A stretch of DNA of 38,138 nucleotides, from positions 1-38,138 of the forward strand of contig JAQGAU010000141.1 in assembly GCA_034698045.1 (NCBI GenBank). Reading direction: 5' to 3'. Made by a program: the position numbers and the translations under genes. The notes under the pieces are model-generated. The model did no database searches, was not told the DNA's origin, and worked only from the letters and a program-made list of their open reading frames with translations. This DNA is from Paramacrobiotus richtersi (lineage: Eukaryota; Tardigrada; Eutardigrada; Parachela; Macrobiotidae). Each line of letters begins with the position of its first letter. Position 1 is the stretch's first letter. Positions 1 through 10,335 of this stretch are shown one piece after another.

Positions 1-1051
1 CCTTGCATGGTGGGAGACCAGTGCACCACCGCTTGATAAACACCGTACTTTAAGTTTTTCTCGAATTTTTTTATAGCATACGCGGCCTGCTGGGAATCCC
101 AGCCTGGGATTGATCCCGCTCGTTGCCAGCATTTGTTGTGGCAACATTTGTTAGGAAACGCAGCTCCATCGGTGCAATGGCCATGCATAGTATGACGCCA
201 AGGACTGCTAGATATCAATGATCGCAAGGATTCTCCAACTGGTAAATTACCGGCACTTCATGGATTGTTCAGTACTTTGAAAGGAGCGAAATTCAACTTC
301 GCCGAATAATATAATGAAATTAGTTGGGGTACGAATTCGGTACCTGAAAAACAATTGTTACTGATTGCTGTTTGTATTGCTGGTAATTTCAAATTTACTT
401 TTTGTTTCAGCCGACAAACAATGCAGCATAACTGCAAAGACGAAAAAAAAAGGGCCACAATTATAGACCATAACTGGGGCTCTGAGGCAACGTTACGAAC
501 TGCTTTATGAATTCCGTCTGCGTTAACGACCGCTGGGCGATCAATGGTTTTTGAGGATGCATTCAAGTTCGTGGCAATCTATTTCTCCCTCAAACTTTTT
601 CCAGGAACTTGTCCAAATACATCAGGGACATTGGCAGCTGAGAAAGGTGTAGCTATAAAAAAGGAACATCAGGAGGAAGGAGCAATCGTGATTTTGGATG
701 TACGTCTAATACGTCATATAAATGGGTATGTAGCAAATAAATACACATGTCAAAATGAAACCAGTAGTTCAGGCTAACATCTATAATAAGAAACCTCACC
801 ATGCACAAGCCAAGAAAACTTCGCGAGAGAGAAGCATTATAATACGGTCGTGCGTGTTTGCAGCTGTTGTTTCTATAAGTGTCGCATGAAGCAGACAGTA
901 AGCGGTATACTGGCGTAAAACTTTCCGATAACCCTGTGTAGCGCGCCAGACAACATGCGTCCGTACAGCGACGCCTTGCTGATTCCCGAACATCCTGGAC
1001 GGTACTGCCTTCGACCGGACGAGAGCAAACGCACCGCGATCGATTTGCCGG

Positions 1052-1092
1052 AAGCTTGATCAGCTAGTCTGGGAAAAGTTTGATCAGCTAGT
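1052..1092. repeat. 17-bp direct repeat, period 24
   Basis: Two copies of a 17-bp sequence ending in TTGATCAGCTAGT occur at 1052-1068 and 1076-1092, with one mismatch. It is one of several short local duplications in the window. Confidence 0.7.
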
Positions 1093-1592
1093 TTAATTAT
1101 TTCACGAACTGGTCTGGTCGTCTTTTTATTTAGGTAACAGGAAAGAAGTTTCGTTCCCATATTTGTGGCTTCTATCGTGTCATTCCTCAGTCTTTCAGTG
1201 ACATGATACACATTCTGTTACGGGCGCAACTGGTGCATTGCCCACTTTACACGAACTGAGGGTCACTTGAGTGAGCCGCATTAAGTCGTCAAGTGGACTA
1301 TTACCAACGTGCTTGGAATGTTTTCGTTGAAAACGTCTTCGCCAAAAACTGGAGCGAGTTCTTGAACTATTTCCACATTAGCTGGCATATTTTTGAAAGA
1401 CTTCTGCCATGTACCATAGGCGTAACCGATTCGCGAAGGTTTTAGATAAAAATATTTAAGTGCGTTTTTAAGAAATTTAAAAACCAAATACTTCACGCCG
1501 TCGTAGGTCAGCGTCAAAGCTAGCGAACGCTACAGTGCCGTCAAAGTTCAGTACGGCGCTTGCTTGCTCATCTTGACAAACACAGAAATAAT

Positions 1593-1647
1593 GGTTTGTT
1601 TACCGCTGAATTTAATCACGGTTTGTTTAGCGCTGAATTTAAATAAC
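1593..1647. repeat. 27/28-bp tandem duplication
   Basis: Copy 1 (1593-1619) and copy 2 (1620-1647) both begin GGTTTGTTTA and contain CGCTGAATTTAA. They differ by one substitution and a short insertion. No coding role is apparent. Confidence 0.8.
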
Positions 1648-2693
1648 GTTCTTCTACGACATTTTATTTTATTATTTTTCCCTTCATTAATACAGTGCTC
1701 TATAACCTAATAGCTTCCCCTGCAAAATTCATACCTGATGCGAATCTTTAATAAAAACTTCCGTTTCGCCACACGCGCGGTGCAGCATTCCTTCCTACAT
1801 GGAAGATACCTTACTTTGTTGCCGTTTGTCAGTGCATAAATGCAGTGTCTATTTTGGATGACGCCAAAGAAATGCAGCGTGTATTTTGGCGAATATACCA
1901 GCCTGTTCTAAGTTGCCGGAAAACGATCACGGATAGTTCTTTAATGCTTTAGCCTGTACGTAATTTTTTTTATGTAATTTAGTGGGCTTCTATCTCACAC
2001 CCTGGTTTTGTTTTTATGATACAGTTTACCGATACCATGCACAACACATGCACACATAAAGCAGAAGCAACTTTGTTCCATTTTAACCGCAGAAACTGCT
2101 GAAAGCCTTGTGTCACGACGCTTAGCAATGATTCTCTTGACCTGCATTATCGTACGGTCCAAACGAGGCAGGCTTAGGCAGCTGATGAAGTGGTCTGAAT
2201 GCAACAATATCCGGCTGTTTATCACAGGCACACTGTAATTCAACGCGGAGGTGTGGGAAATGCGGATATTACAGCATCATACGTTTTTCTCACCACTCGA
2301 TGGCTTCGCTGCGTATCCTTGTATACCATGTGCACACCGCACAGTTTGCTATGTTCTTGTTGTTTTTGTACTGTGCTTGTTCATTACTTCACTGGTAATT
2401 TTTAACTAACGTGTTTAGTTTGTTGTTGGAAAGCGTGCTACCGAAGGTGGCTAGTGTTTCGAAAAGCGTGCACTATACAGTTGTGTTGGTCGAGTTGCTA
2501 ATAATTAATTTTGATTAAATCTTTTCTTCACTGAATAGCCGCGTGCTATCCCGATTATTACATTTATTGCCATTTCGGTAAGTCTCATCAGTAAGCTAAC
2601 ATCGTTTTTTTACACACATTTTTCTAGCAAGCGTCAGCCAGTTTATTTTGGTTAAAACATTAACAAACTATTATAAACATTCCCAGTGGCGCG

Positions 2694-2800
2694 TTTAGAC
2701 CGGTTTTCAGGGGGGCGCTATAGAACTCCGACAAAAGGGTCCCCCCTTCTCTTAAATTTTGGCGAACCCACCTACAGCATACCGGCTAGGGGGCGCCACT
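2694..2800. mobile_element. Possible short MITE-like relic with CAGTGGCGC ends
   Basis: The left end reads CAGTGGCGC and the right end reads GCGCCACT, giving inverted ends of 8-9 bp around about 90 bp. Each end also has a G-rich run followed by GGCGC. CAGTGGCG-type ends are common in invertebrate hAT-like non-autonomous elements. No clear 8-bp target duplication flanks it, and the final G of the right end is missing, so it could be a fragment or chance. Confidence 0.3.
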
Positions 2801-3513
2801 TTTTGTTACATCCGCGATAGGTACTTAAAACGAGAACTGCTGGTTTGCTTTGAATATTACGTTTGTTGTTGTTGTTTATTAACATTTTTAATTAAGCACC
2901 CGATTATTGCTTAGCCCGATTTAAACTTCAGACCCTCAAAGCCAAACTCTTAAAATAACGATTAAAAGACCCAGTGAACTTGAAAAAGATAATAATAGCT
3001 GCCGACAAGCAGTTGAATCCCTGGGGGCTAATTTACACAGCAATGTAAGCGTACTCTGCATATAAGTGACATTATACGCCATGGCTGGCTAAAGTTGTTT
3101 ACGGCGTGCCTTGCAGACTTCTCACGATCGGACGCACTAATGCGAGGCCATTCTAGCACGCTTAACGTACCAAAAGCATAGGGTTTCGATTTCGGTAACC
3201 TCAAGATGTTGCTGGAGCTGCTGTTCTTTTGATTTCCGCTGTTATGTCACAAACCGGGGATTATTTACGTAACAGCAGCCCGCAACCTCTTGAGGCTACC
3301 GAATGTCTATACATTTTATCCTGATCGGTCTGCTGGAGGCGTTTTTGTTGTAAGCTGGAATTCTGCAAGTCGCAAAAAAACAACTGAAGTCAGCAATGCC
3401 GTATGGTTGCACACAGCATGTTAGCGCAATACTGTTACAAGCACCTCTTGTCATTTCAGTGGCGCACGTTCTACATCCATCCCTCGAAATAATTTTTCTT
3501 AATCCGTGTCTAT

Positions 3514-3990
3514 GTGCGACAACAATCAGAAAAGCTTGAGTATGAAGAAAAAGCGGTGGAAAAATTAATCCGAAAATCACCGATTTCGGCGATTTGCCAA
3601 ATTTATTGTCGCTTACAGCCTACTCTTGCTGAGAATTCGGAAACTCCTACCGCTAGTTTGAGGAAAAAAACATGCTATGTAACTGTCCAGCTTTCTGCGG
3701 TTTTACCTGTTGTGAGTGGTTACCTTACGTTACAAATGCGCCTTTATGGTTGGTTACCTTACGTTACAAATGCGCCTTTAGCCAACATTTGTAGAGTTTT
3801 TGCTGGGAAAACGCAAAAAAAATTAGAGCCAAGCGCTCAACCTTTTGTAGCGCTCAGGCAAGCCTGCAGTACGGTAAAAAGCAAACTTGGTGATAATTTA
3901 TGGAATGAGCTCTTGCTCTATCCCGGCACTGCAATTGTGAAGTTACGCTTTCGTCCGACGAACCGTTGTCCCGCAGGTATACACTTCTGA
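3514..3990 (+). CDS. Unrecognised 158-residue open frame
   Basis: This frame is open for 158 codons from the ATG at 3514. The N-terminus is charged (EKLEYEEKAVEKLIRK); the rest is mixed with scattered cysteines. I recognise no domain. Residues about 68-89 are partly duplicated because of a 34-bp-period tandem repeat at 3717-3780. Because 34 is not a multiple of three, the second copy is read in another frame, which argues against a conserved protein. It may be a chance frame. Confidence 0.2.
   Translation: MRQQSEKLEYEEKAVEKLIRKSPISAICQIYCRLQPTLAENSETPTASLRKKTCYVTVQLSAVLPVVSGYLTLQMRLYGWLPYVTNAPLANICRVFAGKTQKKLEPSAQPFVALRQACSTVKSKLGDNLWNELLLYPGTAIVKLRFRPTNRCPAGIHF
3717..3780. repeat. 30-bp duplication, period 34
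   Basis: Identical 30-bp copies at 3717-3746 and 3751-3780, beginning TGGTTACCTTACG, are separated by TGGT. Perfect identity suggests a recent event. Confidence 0.85.
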
Positions 3991-4014
3991 TGAATCTCGG
4001 TACGGTACATGTAT

Positions 4015-4368
4015 TTATTCGGCAAACACTCTGGCTGTTGGTATGCCGAAATATAGTGGATCTCCCTTTGCAAGAGGCGCGCTGTATGCTGAGCCCGTTC
4101 CATCGAAGCTGATCACCACTGTGTGACTTAATGTTAGGGGTGCCATTACGTCCGATGTGGCCAGGTTAACCTGACACCTCACGATATACGATTTTTTGTC
4201 GCTTAAGGCAAACCCTGCCGCAACGATTCCAGTACCTGACAGCCGTGCAGAGTGGTAGTCGGACACTTTCCTCGGAGGCGGAGCATTGCAAGGTACACTA
4301 TGCGCAGCGAAAGCGTGGCTAGTCTTACTCATGCCACTGCACGACTTTAGTGATCGAACGCCTTGCAT
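4015..4368 (-). CDS. Unrecognised 117-residue open frame
   Basis: The frame reads from an ATG at 4366-4368. Its second half has alternating hydrophobic and polar residues suggestive of beta strands (for example SYIVRCQVNLATSDV). There is no recognised domain, no signal peptide and no stop-free extension beyond the frame. Two further open frames on this strand, 4679-4900 and 5192-5419, have NGS, NGT and NFS sequons and paired cysteines. All three could be fragments of one extracellular-type protein, but I cannot link them. Confidence 0.2.
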   Translation of the reverse strand: MQGVRSLKSCSGMSKTSHAFAAHSVPCNAPPPRKVSDYHSARLSGTGIVAAGFALSDKKSYIVRCQVNLATSDVMAPLTLSHTVVISFDGTGSAYSAPLAKGDPLYFGIPTARVFAE

Positions 4369-4678
4369 GCACTAGCACGGCGTGTTGGTAAACTAGCCGC
4401 GGTATTATAATAACAGATAGGTCCGCTTTTGCAACTTCGCGTCCATCGTCGGTGTTAAACGTCGTGAGCTCATTCTTTGGTGCGAGAACTACAATAATAT
4501 TAGTTCTTTCAAATTTGCGCTGCATAGGCAATCTGTATTATTTTGCTATTACCATATACTGTGGAGAATACACAGTAAGTGGTACCAAGGTTATTTCAGG
4601 TCCTGACCAGATGTGTATTCCTCAAAAGGGCCGTGTTATTACGGGAACTTCTGGCATTTATTGCGACTGCCGGTGTCC

Positions 4679-4900
4679 TTATCTTAGAAAAAACAGTGCT
4701 GGAGCCACCGGACCGGCGGATATAATGAGCCGACTGTTACTCAGGAAAACACTGGGACGCTGAATCAGTGACATGTAGTTGCGAAAAAGTGGTGGAAGGG
4801 ATGTACCATTTGCCATCGTCGTGGTGACGTAGCTGCCGTTAAGGTACACACAGTTTCTTTTCCACTTGGAGGATCCAGGGTTAATGGTGTGCCACTTCAT
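4679..4900 (-). CDS. Unrecognised short open frame with N-glycosylation sequons
   Basis: A 73-codon frame that includes NGS and NGT sequons within about 13 residues and a single upstream cysteine. The opposite strand is also open (4452-4763, 103 codons, cysteine-rich), so even the coding strand is uncertain. No family is recognised. Confidence 0.15.
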   Translation of the reverse strand: MKWHTINPGSSKWKRNCVYLNGSYVTTTMANGTSLPPLFRNYMSLIQRPSVFLSNSRLIISAGPVAPALFFLR

Positions 4901-5191
4901 TTGTCCGTTGGTATGGGATCCAGTGAAATTGCTGTGCGTTGGGTTGCGTCAACGTGTTTCTGCAACCAATTACAATCTACGGTCAACCGAGAAGAGTAGC
5001 CACTGTTAGGAGTTGCACGGAGTCAGCTGCATAACAACTAAAAATGGCTTGTTATTGAGCTTCAAAATCGCTCTTGTGCTGGAGCGAGTATTCTGTGCAC
5101 GAAGAAGCGTTCGACCTGGCCTCGACTGACCTAATGAAGACCAAGAAAGAATGAATGCGCTTAAGCCTTAGAGTAAGAGGGCAATGACACG

Positions 5192-5419
5192 CTAGATACG
5201 ATCATACGTGCTGCGCTGGCAGCAACCTCGAACGTAGCATAAACCGGACTGGCATAGCAGCGGGAGCCGTAGAACTTCCGATTTGTGATTCCTACGGCTC
5301 GTCCGGGTCGCAGCACTGTGGCTGAAGTTCCCAGCTCGTGAAGTACCTCCAGGTGACACCGCTATTATCCCAGCAAATGGGACGCTTCCCTGGGTCCCAG
5401 TGATGTTTTCATTGGTCAA
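5192..5419 (-). CDS. Unrecognised short open frame
   Basis: A 75-codon frame with an NFS sequon, a Gly/Ser-rich middle and four cysteines near the end. No family is recognised. It is listed because it lies on the same strand as the frames at 4015-4368 and 4679-4900 and may belong with them. Confidence 0.15.
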   Translation of the reverse strand: MTNENITGTQGSVPFAGIIAVSPGGTSRAGNFSHSAATRTSRRNHKSEVLRLPLLCQSGLCYVRGCCQRSTYDRI

Positions 5420-8400
5420 TCATGCAAATTCGGATGTAATTACGTGCGTTAACCCATCTTGTAGCTAAGCATCCTCGGATGATGACAGTGGCTGCACACG
5501 CAACCATTTTCAAGGTAACGGTAGTATTGACCAGTAGTTAACGTATCAAGTAAATTGTGGCAGACCGTTTGATTAGAATGTAAAATTTCACAGTCACTGC
5601 TATAAACGATGAAAAAGTCTGACACAGCTCATCAAGTTCAGGAAAAGGGAAAGCAGTAGCGTAACGGCAACGTTCGTACATAAAGCAAAGTTAGCTTGTT
5701 TGCCTTACGACAACAGGTCTACCAATAGCACAGTTAATCTTATTTATCGTGGATATCATAATATACACAATATTTTCGGCCATATGTTTTGCCGGCCCGA
5801 AATCTTGGAGACAAGACGCAGCCAATAACTGAACATAAAAAATAAAAAATTTTGCGTCTTTGGGAACGACTGTCACTTTCTCCATCCCTGCGAATTTCCA
5901 GGATTCCGTGATTAAGATTCCGCTGATGAGACTATTGTCGCCACGTTCACCCAGGCAAACGGCACGTAACTCTAAGGTCGTAGTTACGATCGAAGGTTAA
6001 CAGTTTTAAATGCAATTGTTTGATATCAACAAGGTCCTGGCACAACTGTGTCGTCGAGTGGCAGCCGAGCAGTCGCGAGTGCCATCCAAGCACACTGGTG
6101 CGATATCAACCGCGATTGTTTTGGTACTGACTTTGGACGCGGCTTTGATACCCTTTGGGATTAAGTGTGACTGTAGGCGCACGTTACATGAGCAGCAAGC
6201 ATGTTTTTAGTAAGAAACGCTTGTCACAGTGCCCAAGCCATTTCCGATATTTCTCGTATCAAAAGAGATCATCACGGTCAACAATGTTGCATATTCGCAA
6301 GTTGCCGGCTTAACACCAGCGCTTCAGAATTCGCACCGTCCTCGTACTTGACAAAGTAACACGCTTCTATTTCCGGACAGCATTCTAGGCATACCGGCCA
6401 TAAGTCTGTGCTTGTTTATCATAGCTGGTTTATCACTGAACCCAACGTTGTCGCACAGCATAGTCGAAGTCCGGAAATAGTCGACGAAGGTTTCTCCTTG
6501 TAAAGCAGGTTCTCGGGTCTTACGTCAATTAAGCGCGTTTGCGTTTTATCTGGATCGTGCAACCGATTTTTTAGTGCGACAATCCAAACCTGCTGACTAG
6601 CAGATGCCCTAACGAATTCAACTTTTCAACGAAGCAAAAGCTTCAGTGTCACCTATACGCATGGGTGGCGTTTTTACCATCTAGCGCAGCAGTTTAATGG
6701 AGCTGCGCGTTGAGTTGGAACGTCTTTTTTTTACTGCGTTAATGGAGGCTGGTCTATGGATTTTGCTCATGCTACTGGTGCATGCGTTAAGGAAAAATAC
6801 GCACCGTTAACTGTATATCGCGAACTCAGCATTGCAAATTAAGCATGATCGTGGTCCACTAACGTATCCTAAGTACTTGCGACTAACGTGATTACGTCAA
6901 AGTTTGCAGTACTTGCCAATAACCGGACTGGCGATCGAGTGCTGCAATAGTATTTTTTTTATCATAATGTTACATATTACATTAATTACATTATACTTCT
7001 AATTTACTATTGACTTTAATGCGCACTATTACCGTAACACACTTTGCGCAGAATAACCAGTCGGAGTCATCCGAATCCTTTCCCACATCACGATGCGCGT
7101 CCGTAATGCACCTCAACGCACAATATGTTAGCATTTTTGATACACCAGGTAGATTAGAAGGTCAGCAAATCCGCCTTTCGCTCAGAAAGCCGACCTGGCA
7201 ATGCAAGATTCCAAATGTCGATTGAAATTAATGTAGCGCCAGAATCGTAAGAATGTTTCTATAGAGCTCTATCTGCAAGGTAGTTCAGACACAGGGAAAA
7301 CATTTGATGAAAAAGTTCGTGGCAGTAACAGAAAACATTTGCCTAGCCGAAACCGGTAGCGGCCTTGGAATTCCAAGACCAGGAGCAGGATTTGTGCTTG
7401 GTTCCCGTACGAGACGCGCGGCATTTAATATCAATAAAAGTATTTTACATTATGTCTTTTATTTACTGGTTGAAATGCCAGTCACAAAACATGGTACTTA
7501 CCGGTCAGCGCCTTAGGGATCGAGTTTGTAGTACTTTACTTCTGAGAACTGATGAAATATCTATGGTATCGCGGAACGTGTTTTATGCTGTTAATCGGTG
7601 CTTGAATGAAAGCTGTGGTTTACTGGATAACGGTTCCATTCCTTCTGGAGGTAAACCTGTCATTCTATTTAGAAATTAATAGCAATCGTACGCACGTTTA
7701 TCGCACTTCTCGTTTGGGACCAGTATGCGTTCTGAGCGTGTTTTCTTGACTGTTTTTCGGTTGTGCCGTATCGTTTTTAATACAGTCACGACCTGTCATG
7801 TTATTCCTTTTCATCTAGCTCCATCCTGGATATATTCATAGCCAGTTCAGGTTCGATTTCCTGAACCTGATCCAGTTCAGCTTCCAGATTCATTTGTACT
7901 ACCTTCGGAGCCTCTTTCTGCTTATAGGCCTAGTCGTAAACGAGATTTGCCTGCTTTCGTACCGCAGGCGCCACGGTACATTCCTGCGCTATGTATCGCA
8001 TTAGTTTTTCATGAGATGTTTGCAGAGACTGATTCGCGACCAGGGCTTACTTTTGTGGGTAAAATTTTCCAAGAGGTATCCCGTATCCGCCTTGATGGCA
8101 GCAGTCCACTTAAAAATAGTAAAGGTATAACTGGGCCCAGCTCCGGTGCATGGATTACTGTAGTCGGTGTTCTATGGCGCTTTTTTAAAGTTGAGAACCC
8201 GACACAACACACGGATATAAAACAGCTCTGCAGAACAGAGACTGACAACGCTTTTCTTTAAACGAAGGCAACCAGTCATGTCCTGGACAGCCAGAAGTAT
8301 GGAGCGCATGGCCAAGAAAATGCGTTGAAGTAGCCAGTTTGCACAGTCCAGGAAAGAATCGATAAAACCACGTTATACAAAGAAGTACTTAAAGTAGTAC

Positions 8401-8559
8401 CGCTACTTCATGATCGTAGGTGACCAGATGTTCGTTTGTGGCACTTGACTGGGTATCTCGTACAGAGAAAAAATTTTAGTTTTGGACTGGGACGAGCTTA
8501 ACGTGCGGAATTTCTCAGGTAAGCATTCTTGGTGGGGCAGTAAGGTAACGATGATCAGC
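5420..8559. other. Gene-free stretch
   Basis: I see no coding region, RNA gene or repeat family here. The longest open frames (7010-7225, 7304-7516, 7365-7679 and 7947-8261) overlap each other or their complements and have no motif. A small hairpin with arms CAGGTTC and GAACCTG lies near 7848-7870. Confidence 0.55.
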
Positions 8560-9480
8560 AAGGAGTAGGCCCGGCCCGAGTAAGTGGAGTTGTTCGGCAG
8601 ACGGGCAACTGCTCAAAAACTTCGACAAAACGCTCGGGGAAGTTGTTCATCGACGGGTCCGTCTTCACAACGATGACTGCTTGGATGACTGTTTCCGCGT
8701 GGGCTTTCTGAACTAAGGCGCCACGGCAAAGAACAGTGACTCCTCTGGAATACTTGAAGTACCTTATTATGTGTAAGGGCGGGCGATTCGCTAAGCACTG
8801 CTGTTTCCGCTGCTCCGGATACAGTACCTGAACGTGTTGGACCGCTTTAAAACAGGGCATTATTTTTATCAAGAGGCATACCCTTACTGCCCTTAGTATT
8901 TTGACCAGAACCCTTATCTTGAAACAAATGAAGAAAATGCCAGAAGATAACACTGAACTTGTGTAGCTTACTTAATTTTGAAGCGAAAATTAGAGAATCC
9001 TCTCTCAAGTCTGGTACACCAAGCGTTAAGAACTGTTCGCAGTAGTGGAACCGCTGTCTAAGCTGTTTATCAACGAGCCGACCGAATGTCGCCGGCGCAT
9101 TGCAAAGGCCGAAAGCCATCCGAACAAATTGGTACATGCCATAAGGAAGCCAGAGGCCGCAGGGATAATGAAAGCAGTTCTGTGACGGTCTTCAAGCGCG
9201 CCGGGCATGTGATAATATCCTGAAAGCAGTCGAACCCTAACGGTTTTCGCACCATGAAGAGAATCGAGGATATTATCGATGTTAGCCATCGGGTTAGCCA
9301 TCTTGGAAAGTAACTGCGTTGAGTTCTCTGCTGTCTACGACCATGCGGCAAGCACTTGACTTCTTTAGGGGTAGGTGGACAGGTTGCCTAATTAAAGGGC
9401 GGCATCCCACTTGCAAGAAACGCAACAGCGGCAGATGTACATATTTCTTACATTCATCATCGCGTTTTTGGGAAATTGCT
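8560..9480 (-). pseudogene. Ty3/gypsy-type reverse transcriptase, decayed
   Basis: Translated fragments on this strand follow the order of a gypsy-type reverse transcriptase: MVVDSRELNAVT (about 9350), then PMANIDNILDSLHGAK and a block with YY-H and EDRHRTAF (about 9180-9300), then the signature FVRMAFGLCNAPATF (about 9080-9137), then EDSLIFASK where the YxDD box is expected (about 8970), so the catalytic box is degraded. The stretch 8560-8850 weakly resembles the connection region and ends in a PLTRA-like element. Several frame changes and stops separate the blocks, so no functional enzyme is made. No RNase H can be seen downstream. Family membership rests on the MAFGLCNAPATF motif, which is diagnostic for Ty3/gypsy rather than copia or BEL/Pao. 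The integrase relic lies directly upstream on the same strand. Confidence 0.85.
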
Positions 9481-9599
9481 TTTTAAATCGACCCAATTTT
9501 GAATTGTTTTATTGGCTTATGCCACTTTAAAGCATGTTGCGTTAAACAATCTGCTTGCCTTCCTCTTCCTCAAGCTTGCTTGCGGTACAGTTTCCCTTC

Positions 9600-10335
9600 T
9601 TGCGAGTCTGGTGTGATTTGACTAGGCAAGATAGCATTGTCTCTGACGAGGACGTTGACGAAAAACGTCTGCTTCCGGTGCTACCCTTGGGTGACTACTT
9701 CGTAATTCACCAGCAAAGTCTGTCCGACCACTATGTACGGAACAGGAAAGCAGGTTAAAAGCCTGGTTGCTTTTCGTTTCTTTCCATTAGGCTTGAACAT
9801 TAGGACGGCGTCTCCATCTTCAAATGTCGCATCCCGTGTGTCGTCACGGCCACAGATGTTGTTATGCGGCGCGTCATTCCTTGCTGTGGTTACAGCATAT
9901 ATGTCCAGGAGGCGTTCCTGAGTGTGGGCTCTTCAATGGTTGGTAGCAAACTATCTGTGAGTGAAGTCGGTTCGCGGCCGAATAGCATGTTGAATGGTGA
10001 AAATTCCGTCACATCGAGCTTCGAAGCGTTCGTAACAAAGACAACGAACGGAAGCACCTCGTCCCAGGTCTCTTGGTCCTTGTCCTTCTACTTTGAAAGC
10101 ATATGTGCCAAAACTTTGTTAGAACGCTCAACTCAACCGTTGGGGAATGGAATCTACTGGTGGTGAGCCTCCCCATGTTCAAGAGGCGGCCATGTTCATC
10201 TCACCGACCAACAACTTCGCAAAATGGTGTCCCTTAGCCGGCGAGCACTTGATACGGCATGTAATGATAATTTTAAGAAAAATCTTGCAGTATCGACGAA
10301 CAAGCTATCAGAAGCAGAGCAAATATGAATGGAAA
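9600..10335 (-). pseudogene. Ty3/gypsy-type integrase, decayed
   Basis: Reading on the minus strand, the catalytic-core end is visible as VERSNKVLAHMLSK (about 10125), then WDEVLPFVVFVTNASK (about 10040) and SPFNMLFGREP (about 9985), the classic tail of a retroviral-type integrase core. After one frame change come DGDAVLMFKPNGK (about 9810) and PYIVVGQTLLVNYEV (about 9715). The last matches the GPY/F module found at the integrase C-terminus of many Ty3/gypsy elements. A weaker stretch to about 10335 fits the earlier core (segment HHFAKLL). Stops and frameshifts interrupt it. Its C-terminus lies only about 120-200 bp upstream of the reverse transcriptase start, which is not the canonical Ty3/gypsy order. 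Confidence 0.8.

Larger units (their letters stand above)
1..3513. other. Gene-free stretch at the left edge
   Basis: I see no convincing coding region here. Open frames are short, overlap on both strands and show no recognisable motif. The stretch contains a 17-bp direct repeat (1052-1068, 1076-1092), a 27-28 bp tandem pair (1593-1647) and a possible small transposon relic (2694-2800). At 1-45 the minus strand shows a weak tRNA A-box-like sequence, but the matching B box would lie outside the window, so no tRNA or SINE is called. Confidence 0.6.

Noticed and set aside
1-45. Minus-strand A-box-like sequence (TGGTGCACTGG) and a Gly-tRNA-like CTCCCAC segment
   Set aside because: No anticodon stem pairs properly and the B box would fall outside the window; neither a tRNA nor a SINE can be supported.
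7848-7870. GGTTCGATTTCC, resembling a tRNA B box
   Set aside because: It is part of a simple hairpin and no A box or cloverleaf surrounds it.
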